From Phycomyces blakesleeanus NRRL 1555(-) (Eukaryota; Mucoromycota; Mucoromycetes; Mucorales; Phycomycetaceae), in contig NW_017265143.1 of NCBI RefSeq assembly GCF_001638985.1, forward strand, positions 446,259-510,258: a DNA stretch of 64,000 nt. The letters are read 5' to 3'. The position numbers were made by a program, and so were the translations under genes. Below the pieces are notes generated by a model, which was given only the letters and a program-made list of their open reading frames with translations, made no database searches and was not told the origin of the DNA. This document shows positions 21,370 to 31,063 of this stretch, in pieces; the first letter of the stretch is position 1, and each line of letters starts with the position of its first letter.

Positions 21370-21772
21370 GTTAAGCAGTAAATATACTATAATAATAATC
21401 AAATATAACAAAAGAAAAAAACCTTGAAAATTTAAGATATAATAATAAGAGCAGATTGTATTTTCTTATAAAAAAGACACCTTTTATTTATGAATAAATT
21501 ATAGCTGATATATAGTCTTAAAGTATTTTTATATTTTTTTTTATAGTATTTCTTGTGGTATTTCAGGTACGAAACAATAGAAAAATAAAATATTTGATAA
21601 TAGAGACGTATAGAAATACTTTGAGACTGTATATAAGTTGTCTTTATTCATAAATAAAAAGTGTCCCTTTTTATAAGAAAACACAATCTGCTCTTGTCAT
21701 TACGTCTTAGTTTCTTAAGGCTTTCTTCCTTTACTATATTTGGTTATTAGAGTGTATTTACTGCTTAACTAG
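21370..21772. repeat. Long imperfect inverted repeat (foldback), about 164-bp arms
   Basis: The arm 21370-21533 is the reverse complement, with scattered mismatches, of 21609-21772; for example TTAAGCAGTAAATA pairs with TATTTACTGCTTAA, and GAGCAGATTGT with ACAATCTGCTC. The spacer is about 75 bp. The right arm lies inside direct repeat C copy 1. No coding capacity is visible. Confidence 0.8.
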
Positions 21773-22101
21773 TGTCGGTGTTACAATTATGACATCAAGT
21801 CATAAATCGTACTTCTTTAGCTCTTAGCTATTCCTTTCTCTTTTATACTAGAGCTTTAGGACTTCCTACTAAATTAGCTCCATATCGATCTGACACAGTT
21901 TACCCGGCAGTATGATATAATTATCTTAACAATCTTTAAGATATTATCTACAGTACTAACTGTAATAATTATTGGGCTGATTACTTAATCGTTTATATAT
22001 ATTTTATACTGACAAGATGATAGCTACTATGCTATCCCAATATGAATATGTTCTTATATGTGATAAATCCAACATCCGAGTGTCTGGATCACCACATTTC
22101 T
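21566..22101 (+). repeat. Repeat C, copy 1 (about 535-bp direct repeat unit)
   Basis: Starts at GGTACGAAAC and ends at GGATCACCACATTTCT, directly joined to copy 2. It keeps an uninterrupted version of two sites that carry insertions in copy 2: near 21932, where the LTR nest lies in copy 2, and near 22023, where the TA-flanked MITE lies. Copy 1 is the GC-richer copy; most differences from copy 2 are C/T or G/A. Confidence 0.85.
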
Positions 22102-22652
22102 GGTACAAAACAATAGAAAATAATAAATTTGATAATAGAAATGTATAGAAATACTTTGAGACTGTATATAAGTTGTCTTTTATTTATAAATAAAAAGTGT
22201 TCCTTTTTATAAGAAAACATAATTTGCTCTTATCATTATGTCTTAGTTTCTTAAGGCTTTCTTTCTTTACTATATTTAGTTATTAAAGTGTATTTACTAC
22301 TTAATTAGTGTTGGTGTTACAATTATAGCATCAAGTCATAAATCATATTTATTTAGCTCTTAGCTATTTTTTTCTCTTTTATACTAGAGTTTTAGGACTT
22401 TCTACTAAATTAGCTCCATATCACTCTAACACAGTTTATCCAGCAATATGATATAATTATTGTATCCAACATAATCATAGATTCAAATAGAGCGCACAGA
22501 CAATAAGACAAAAACATATTGAATAAACGACCAGTATCAATTATACATTATTTCTCACACTATCATTAAATAAAGAATATACTAATAACAAGGTCACACA
22601 CCTTAGTCAACATCACTAATCACTCAAACAAGAGTGTATATAATAACTTAAC

Positions 22653-23691
22653 TGTTGTGAATGAGTATTGATTACTGCTGAATCTGAGAGTAAGACTGAA
22701 GGATAAAATAATATCCTCAGCTATTCCAGTCAAACGGATCTCCCTTTATGATTGTTGTATCCAACATAATCGTAGATTTAAATTAAAAGTACAGACACTC
22801 AATAAATACGTACATTGAGTTACCGACAACTAGTAACGATACTAAAAGATATACCTTCCCTTATACAAGGAAATTATGTAAAGAACATACTAAGACAAAT
22901 ACTAAGACTCTAGTCAATAACACTAAAAACATAAGAACTAAATCATAGAAGATAATGGTAGAGAAACAGACATTACATGATATCATCATATCATTACCAA
23001 GCTAAATACAATGTCTATATAAACGCACAATACTAATAGCAATAGAACAGCATCTCTTTTCTGATTCTTGCACTTCTTCTAATAAAACAAAGTCTCACCG
23101 TACTCTCGTCTGCACTCGTTTTATTTTATATCTTATTTTTACCTCATACATAACAATGATATTATCTAATACACAGATCATCATACACATAATTGATTAT
23201 TTATTATTATCACCATGACATGGGATATACAAATACATATACATTATATATATGGCATCATTATATTTCATCTACATATTTCTTTTATTATACAAATACT
23301 TAATTGAGAGACTACAACTACAACTATCTAATATTATGAAACATTACCCGAGTATCTGGGTCGGAATACTAAAATATTACCAATAGCATAAATGCTCTTC
23401 TTTACCAAAACTCTTGGACTGATCTGACTGGAGAAGTATCATATCAATTGGTCTTTCCGAATCTTTCCAGAAGAACAATACTCCTGGAAGATGACTCATC
23501 GTGATAAAGATTACTTAAGCACACACTGAATTACAAATTAGAAAAACATATAAATATCAGTAGATAGTTCCGTGTAGAAAGACAATCGAATTTTATCATT
23601 CTTTACTTTTCTTTTGAAATAAACAACCTACACAAGTTCTCACGAATTCTTTCGTCTATATTATATTTTGCTTTATTTTCTCCCCACAACA
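22653..23691 (+). mobile_element. Solo LTR-B copy 1, flanked by TTAAC, carrying LTR-A copy 1 inside
   Basis: Begins TGTTGTGAATGAG and ends CCCCACAACA, that is TG...CA ends, with perfect 5-bp duplications TTAAC at 22648-22652 and 23692-23696. Without the inner LTR it is about 630 bp. No internal retroelement sequence or second LTR in the same orientation follows, so it is a solo LTR. Confidence 0.85.
22753..23155 (+). mobile_element. Solo LTR-A copy 1 (403 bp), flanked by ATGAT
   Basis: Begins TGTTGTATCC and ends CATAACA, with 5-bp target duplications ATGAT at 22748-22752 and 23156-23160. It holds a TATA element (TCTATATAAAC) and a downstream AATAAAA, the usual LTR promoter and polyadenylation layout. 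It is inserted inside LTR-B copy 1, so it is the younger of the two. Confidence 0.9.
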
Positions 23692-23815
23692 TTAACAATA
23701 TATTATCTATGATATAAGAAAACAAAAATCACATGATATACTCATATCATTATCCTAAATACATATGCAATGTCTATATAAACTCACATAGCAAATAGCA
23801 ATAGAAGATCATCTC

Positions 23816-24347
23816 TGTTGTGGTGGTTGAAGTTGAAGAAGTTTTTAAGAGGAAGAATTGAAGATTTGAAATTAGGAACGAAGATTCGTGAGAACTTGTG
23901 TAGGTTTTGTTTATTGAGAAAGATTTTATATCAAAGTTTGACCAGGTTCCTACACTGAACTACTACTGCTATTTATATTATTTTGGATCGGGAAAATTAT
24001 ATGACTGGGGTCAGGTAATCGATCCTATCTGAGCCTTAATCAGAGCAACGTGATCTTGGGATAATTAATGTATGATTAATTATATAAATGTATGTAGTCC
24101 CAATGAAGTATTAACATCGAAAGTAAATGTGTTTATGAGTTATAATTATGCTTATAATAATCCACTGATGTATCCCATATTATGGTGATATCATCATATG
24201 AAATATAATCACTATCATGCATGCTAAACCTGTGTGTTAAATAATAAAGTAATCGGTAGACACCTTTGACTGGAATAGCTGAGGCCTTATATTATTTCCT
24301 TCAGACTTATTCTCAATTACAGCAGTAGTCAATACTCATTTACAACA
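23816..24347 (-). mobile_element. LTR-B copy 2, inverted (532 bp), no matching target duplication
   Basis: On the minus strand it begins TGTTGTAAATGAGTATTG and ends ACCACCACAACA, matching LTR-B copy 1 at both ends and at ACCTACACAAGTTCTCACGA. Its flanks (ATCTC and CTAAC) do not match, which suggests deletion or recombination after insertion. Confidence 0.75.
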
Positions 24348-24414
24348 CTAACTATAATAATTATTGGCCCAATTACTTCATTGTTTATATACATTTTATA
24401 CAGATAAGATGATA

Positions 24415-24619
24415 TAGTCAAAGCTCGATTTAGTAATACTTTTGGGAGAAGCCAAATTGTATTACTATTACTAAATCAAATATATTCTTTCTTACTCTGC
24501 ATATGTTTTTTAGTAATATTGCAGATTTGCTCTATGTAACTACAAATAAAAGTGCTGAAAAAATATTACTAAATCACGATTATTACTAAATCAAATGTTA
24601 CTAAATTGAGTTTTGACTG
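24415..24619. mobile_element. Tc1/mariner-type MITE (205 bp) flanked by TA
   Basis: Terminal inverted repeats read TAGTCAAAGCTCGATTTAGT on the left and CAGTCAAAACTCAATTTAGT inward from the right. TA dinucleotides flank both ends. It interrupts repeat C copy 2 between GATGATA and GCTACTATG; copy 1 has the same sequence without an insert. It contains ATTACTAAATCA repeats and no coding capacity. Confidence 0.88.
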
Positions 24620-24698
24620 TAGCTACTATGTTATCCCAATATGAATATATTTTTATATGTGATAAATTCAACATCCAAGTGTCTGGATCACCACATCT

Positions 24699-26130
24699 AT
24701 TTTTAAGTTTATAATTTTTCTATTACTTTATATCTAAGATACCATAATTTCTTTTCAATATAATTCTGTTAGAGATACTGATATATTTAAAAAATGAAAT
24801 CAAAATAAAATAAAATAAAAAATTAAAATAAAGTATATGAATGAATATATAAGAATTGATGACTAAGTAAGAAAAAATAAATAAAAAAGTTCAATAATAA
24901 AGCATTTAATATTATAGTTTCTTTTTATGATTAGTTCAATAATAATAATATTTTTATATTTTATATTTATTCATAAACTAATTACAGAATATATATATAA
25001 AGCCAATATATACATCACATATACTATATATAAAGAGAAAAAGAAAACTGTATGTTTTTAAAACTTTAAGATTAAATTTATTACTGTTATTTATAGTAGA
25101 AATAAATAAATATATAAATTTAAACTATAAAAATATATTTATTTTAATACTTTTCTTTATCTCAAAACTTCTCATTCAAATTATTATATGTCTCATCAAA
25201 TTAATAAAAAGCTTCTTATAAAACAAAAGCAGCTCTCTCAGGTTATAAAAAAGAACTAATAATTAGTGATATTATTATAAATATACTACTTGCTGATATT
25301 TCTGAGAGGAAATATATATGTTTACAAATATTATATATATCAAAAGTAAAATATAAAGTAATACTAGAGCATATTTTACTGAGAAGTAAAAAGAAAAATC
25401 TAAAATAATAAATGAGCAAGATCAATACACTTTAATCAATAAATAATACTTAGTTAGATTGATTGATCAAATTATAAATTCAGAAGGCAATATTATCAGT
25501 CTATAATTATAATAGCAATAATTAAAATTTGTCTGTTATTTTTTTCAAAAATCAAATTTTGATCAAATTTTGATTAAAAAATACACAGCTCTCTGACTGA
25601 CTGAATCCTTACTTTTTTATATACAATATAATACTGTTTTTATCTTTCTTCTTAATAGACCATTGCTACTTTTAGAAGGATAACATTTCCTAGTGGAAGA
25701 CAATAATTTGATTCTATCAGGCCACAATATAATAATCTTTTTGCCAGCATAAAATAATTATATTTATTTTCTAAGAACACATAATATTCATATAAAGATT
25801 TTCTTTTATGACTTGCAAAAAGTGTCAATAGGGATTACTTACCAGCTGGTGCTGTCGAACTCTGAACATATTTAGATGAAAGAAAGAAAAAAATACAATA
25901 TACATAAGAAGGCTAATATATAATAAAATATTTAACGAGATCGTGTCATACTCTAATGACAATAACTCTTTATGATCTTCTTCATGACTGACTATTGATA
26001 TAGTGTATTTGTGACTAATTACTATCTCTTTGTTATAAACTCTAAATTTATGATGCAAACAGCTATTGATTGACTATAAAAGATTTGTTTTTTATATGAT
26101 ACAATATTTCATTATTAAGTTGCCAAAATA
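24699..26130. other. Extremely AT-rich relic DNA, no gene seen
   Basis: Very low GC with no usable reading frame. Some translated stretches look faintly transposase-like but are too degraded to call. It could be an old element decayed by C-to-T change. Confidence 0.5.
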
Positions 26131-26135
26131 CAGAC

Positions 26136-26413
26136 TGTGGTATACACATCACAATTAAGTGAAATACAAACTCCACAATCTAGAACGGATACTACAATTG
26201 CTAATGAACTTGGCAGGGTCACATCTCAGGAACGTAACACACACCAGGCACTCGTACACTTCACACTGCTTCAGTGATAACCAACCATTAACCAACGGAG
26301 ATCTTAAATTAGGGAACCAAATGTCTATATAAACAGTTATAATCTTCTTTCTTAAATAAACAACACTCCCACAGTACCTATTGTTCCCTTTCTAAATTTA
26401 TTCGTATACCTCA
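26136..26413 (+). mobile_element. Solo LTR-D (278 bp), flanked by CAGAC
   Basis: Starts TGTGGTATAC and ends GTATACCTCA (TG...CA), with 5-bp target duplications CAGAC at 26131-26135 and 26414-26418. It contains a TATA element in ATGTCTATATAAAC, shared with LTR-A, and a downstream AATAAA. No internal region is present. The strand is set by TATA-to-AATAAA order. Confidence 0.85.
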
Positions 26414-26418
26414 CAGAC

Positions 26419-27029
26419 TTTAACCCTTAAAAGAATGAGAGTTAGATATCTGTAGAAAGATAGATTAACACAAAATGTGGTGACGAAGTAGTAAGCTAAT
26501 GTATATAATAAATAAATCGCGTTTTTCCAGATCACGCCATTTTGCCTTGAAGGATTAGAGAAAGATACCAGAACTCAGACAGGTAGCCACAATTAACTAG
26601 TCTGGTGATGTAGAAATGTCATATCCCATCAAGAAACGCTGTCCCCATAAGATTACTGCTTAGAAGTAATTGAAAAGGAAGTTAATTTAAAGTTGGATCA
26701 TATAGCTGCTGTGAAGGAGCTTGAGCAAACCCTTAAAGTCAATAGAAAACATACACAAGGTTGACGATGTATTACCGGAACTTGAGTCAAAGGAAAGAAC
26801 ACTTGACTTCTTCGAGAGTCTAGGTGCATATAGATTCAAAGAAGAAATCAGAATATACAAAAGCTTATTCTATGAATTTTGTACGAATTTTGTACTTTTG
26901 TCTTTTGGTGTCTTCAACTACAAATTGATATCATTGGCCAAAATTCACACAAGAATTTGATCGATCAATTTGGCCGAGTACCCCCAACGACATTAAGGTG
27001 AATCGCGAGACAAAACTTGAGGTTTTACT
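26419..27029. other. Intergenic or relic sequence; one unidentified 79-codon frame
   Basis: A frame at 26721-26960 (+) has a charged stretch (ESKERTLDFFESLGAYRFKE) that looks more protein-like than its surroundings, but I recognise no family. It may belong to the decayed transposon that follows. Confidence 0.35.
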
Positions 27030-27825
27030 ACCTTCATGTCCATCATCCTAGAACATTCAATCTCCAAGTCTACCATTTGTCGAACTTCTTATAAAGATGA
27101 AATGTCTTCTTGCAGAGTTGTGCCCAAGCCACTGCTACCAAAAGCGCACAAGAAGAAGCGATTGGCCTTTGGTAATCATTCTAGGGATAATAATCGGAGA
27201 TGCGATTGCGATTGCGTCAGCTGAAGTGTTAAGTCGAGGTTTATGCTTTTCAACAAAGATAAAAATATCAGATTATGGCGTTATTTCTCAGAAAGATACA
27301 TATAATGCTGTGTTATACTAAGATTGCAGTGTGATGGAGGTTCAATCATGGCTTGGGGTTGTATGTGGGCAGATGAAGTTAATCCATTGGAGACCATAAA
27401 AAAAAATACATTTGACTAATGTACATTCTTGGACCCAATATAAAAAAAGGCTTATTCTATTTATGCGATCTTTCAGTGAGAACTGCTACGGAGTTTATAT
27501 ACCAGGAAGACAATGCTCCCTCCCATAGGTCTAATCTTGAAGAAGAGTGGAAAAGACGCCAGAACTTGGCAATGATAGTATGCCCACCCAACAGCCCAGT
27601 TATCAGCCCCTTAGAAAATTTATGGACACATCTTGCCAGAAAAGTAAAGGCAAGAGTCCCTTCTCCAAAAAATAAAATCTTAAGGAATTGGAGATGCTAT
27701 TCATGTAAAGTAGGATAATATCCAAGTTTAAGTTTGCAAGGCATATTGCATGTCAATGCCTAATCGCATATACAAGACGAAGAAGGCTCGTGGAAGGTCA
27801 ATACACTATTATTATGATTTATTAA
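27030..27825 (+). pseudogene. Decayed Tc1/mariner transposase (DDE family)
   Basis: Family blocks appear in order but in different frames. First is a helix-turn-helix linker (AHKKKRLAFGNH, about 27150). Then come SRFMLFNKDKNIRLWR (about 27235-27280), GGSIMAWGCMWADEVNPLE (about 27337-27390), YQEDNAPSHRS (about 27500-27530) and SPVISPLENLW (about 27594-27626). Last is the C-terminal block SMPNRIYKTKKARG (about 27755-27790). Frame changes and stops separate them, so no intact transposase is made. Functional relatives cut and paste DNA at TA sites. I could not place the element's inverted termini. Confidence 0.85.
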
Positions 27826-30800
27826 CTTTACTTTTTATATTTTTTCCAGAGCTATATATTTGTACCTATATGTTTTCAGATATGTGTGATAAAGTGAAAG
27901 TAGATAAACGAAAATAATCAAGTGAAAGAGGGCATACCCTTGATTTTGCAGAATTTACAGCTACCTTAGTACTGATATAAATATGTAGTAATAGTAAAAG
28001 TATATTTTGCCTATGAGATTACTGTTTATCTGAATCTTATTATATGCCTACCGGATTTCTATAAATACTATATATAGCAGCAACCATAGATATGTTTTTT
28101 AGAAACAAAGGAGAGCAAAATAAAAATAATGATATTAATAATATTAGGATAAAGTTTCACCAGAATTTCCTTTTAGATGAGCAAAAAAAAAAGAAAAGGA
28201 GTTATAAAGAAACTGACCGTATTAGAGGGAACCTTCCTGCTTTCTTTACTACCGGTGAAATTTTACAGGTCGAGATTGGCTCGTTTAAGTGTATAGGCAA
28301 GAGTACTTATTATTTTTATTGGCGAGCTGGTACCTGTTACTTTACAACACTATAGATCACCTAGACGCGCTTAAGAATAGTTTAATAGATACATCAATAC
28401 CCCATAAATACCAAGAAACATAAAAGAAGTATAAATCAGAAGAAAATAAAATAAAGTAAGACGAAATAAAAGTCAAAGCGATACATTTATACTAGAGACT
28501 TCCATTGTAAAATATTGAAAAAGAATAGGTAAAGAAGAAGAAGAAGAAGAAGAAGAAGCAGAAGAAAGCCTCTAATGGGAATCGTTAAAGTTTTTAATAC
28601 TGTAATATTAAGCTAGATTCGCGTCTTACTTTAGAGAAAGTCTAATTATACCTGAGCCAGAAAATGAGCAAATTATTCTATAGTTTTTCCAGGGAAGTGA
28701 GTACAAATATGTTCCGGTACATTGTGCCTCCAACGCACGCAAGGATTGACTGTTTAGGGAGTAAATGAAAGCATGCGTCTAGTAATCAGGCCTATTTTCA
28801 CTTGCAATGGTTGTATGTCTACCTCAAGGCATGTGTTATAGGTTCCGATAAATGTATACACTTTTTGATTGAAGTGTTTAGGTCACCCCATCCTTGTATA
28901 TTCTTTTGTTCTTTGTCTCTCTTTTCTTTTTTGTGCTATGGAGTAGTATGTTCTCCCAACTTGTGAGATTATTGCGTTATAATTGCGCAACTTTAATTTC
29001 TTGTACGCGTCGATGCAGACACATGATTAGTTCGATAAAAGTGTAAAAACTTCTACGACCAAAAATTAAAGATAAAAATAAAAGTTCTTTATATAGAATG
29101 GAAGAAATGGGTTCTAATGGTTCTAATGGTTCTTCTATATATTTTCCCTTATTTTTGGCTACACAACCGGATCATGTTTCTATTGGTAAAGAATACACGA
29201 ACAATTTAAATTTTTCTATTTTTCTTTTTGATATTCGTTAACATTTGCAATCACATTGGTTCCCAATTCTTATCTCACATGTACACATAGAGCACATATT
29301 TATATTTCTATTTATTGTCATAATCATTATTAAATAGGCATAGAACAAATATATATATATATGCGTGTATGTGAGCAAGTGAGATATTAGATATGTTTTA
29401 CTCAGTAATTATAAACCATTACATAATATTTTAGTAATTTAGTAAGCTAGTATGACACATCCGAAATCGTGGCAGAAATGATTAATAGGTTAGAATGTGA
29501 CCGATAATTATTGTGATGCTGATTATGATGCTGATTATGATGAGCTGGTAGTAGCCAAAAGAAGAAGATACTTTTCTTTTTTCAGGTCGTATGATTTAAA
29601 GTACTAATTAGAGACAAAAGATATATACATATAGAAAAATATTACCTAAATTTTTCTGATTGGGTCTATGGAAGAGTATCTGATAATAGTATAGTCTGTA
29701 CTGATGTACTGATATATACATACTGATAAGTAGGTGCGTAGAGTGACTGAAGAAGTAATAGTCATACCTGCAACCATTTTGTGTGTATGTAGCCCAGATA
29801 TATATATTGGTATTTATGGTACTTCATACAGTCTACTGGAAGCAACATCAAGTAAATAAATAAGAATGAGAGACGTTTACTGTAGCAAGAAAGCAAGTAG
29901 TATGCTCTAGTATATTCTCAATAGATCCATAATAGAAAAATTGTTATTATTATCCTACCGATTAGGATAATTTTTGCTGTAAATACCAGACATATTCACC
30001 ATCACTATTATCTTTACTATTGCTTTTACTGCTGTTAAAAATACGGGCGAATAAGGGTGAATAAGATATTTATATATCTATATATAAATGTGTTGTTTGC
30101 ACACACAAGATAATCCTATTTACTTGTAGCTATGTGAAAATAGAAAATAAGCAATTTATCGGAGGATTATAAATAAGGCGAAGGAATCATGGCAGACTTG
30201 AATCTATTGACACGGTACCATATTGATATTTTATATGTACATATTAAATACGGTCTTTTTGGGTATCTTTCTATCATTAATATTAGAAAAGGTAGGTTTT
30301 TTTTATTAAACGTTTAAAGCAAATTTTAGATCAAGGAGTATGTAAAAAGAGAGAGAAAGAAAGAAAGAAAGAAATAAGATTTCATCCATTCTCCAACCAA
30401 AGTATGTCACTCTCACGATGTACTTCTTTCATTTCCATATCCATTTCCTTTTCCTTTTACTTTTTGCGTGTGTAGACTACAGTCATGATATACACACCTA
30501 CATAATTAAATAAGCGAATAAATGAGTGAGGGAGCGAGTGTAAATGCAACTTTGAATACTGTAATCAATTGCCTGTAAAGTATTACCTTTTATAATTCCA
30601 AATTCTGATATGTGATTTCGTGTCAATGCAAGATAGTCGAGTCTCTAATGCATCTCTATCTCTGTCCTTCTCTCCCTCCCTCAATCCCTCTTTCTCTTTC
30701 TCTCTTTTACTTTTTCTATTCTCTGCCTTGTAAACTCTCACTAACAACTGTAGACATTCATTATCTTAACCCTCCTTCTCTCTCACTCTGAATTGTCATC

Positions 30801-31063
30801 TTTTACACATACACACTATAAGTTGAATCCTTTGGCTTATTAATATTACAAGTACATTCACACACCAATTCGCACAAGCAGATACCTATATACCTATATA
30901 TCATTGGCATTCTCTCTGTTTCTGCGATCATCTACTGCTTGTCTTGTTTCAACCCAATCTAAAAAAAAAGAGAGAGAAAGAAAGAATACAATTATAACAT
31001 ACAGAACACGCACGTAAACACTCATACAGACAAACGGATATATATATATACATATAAGAGATA
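27826..31063. other. Intergenic, no supported gene
   Basis: Contains a (GAA)n tract near 28533-28557, CT-rich runs near 30,660-30,720, and an unidentified 87-codon frame at 28092-28355 (+). 28,600-28,900 is less AT-rich but has no open frame. The last few hundred bases must include the promoter of the Kelch-BTB gene. Confidence 0.6.

Larger units (their letters stand above)
22458..23815 (+). mobile_element. LTR-A copy 2, interrupted and truncated at its 3' end
   Basis: The 5' end (TATTGTATCCAACATAATC) matches LTR-A copy 1 (TGTTGTATCCAACATAATC). The first piece ends at the TTAAC target site at 22648-22652. It resumes after 23696 with sequence matching LTR-A, including the TATA element TGTCTATATAAAC and AGCAATAGAA. 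It stops at 23815, where LTR-B copy 2 begins, so its own 3' end is missing. Confidence 0.7.
22102..24698 (+). repeat. Repeat C, copy 2, split by nested insertions
   Basis: The first part (22102-22457) matches copy 1 from GGTACAAAAC on. It is broken by the LTR cluster 22458-24347 and resumes at 24348 with CTAACTATAATAATTATTGG, matching 21950 onward. It is broken again by a MITE at 24415-24619 and ends at GGATCACCACATCT. The order of the pieces matches copy 1. Confidence 0.8.

Noticed and set aside
24900..25850. Possible third transposase relic
   Set aside because: Some residues in several frames vaguely recall Tc1 blocks, but no block is convincing; AT bias alone can produce this.
28092..28355. 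87-codon frame
   Set aside because: Lys/Asn-rich start and no family match or splice context; left as unidentified rather than called a gene.
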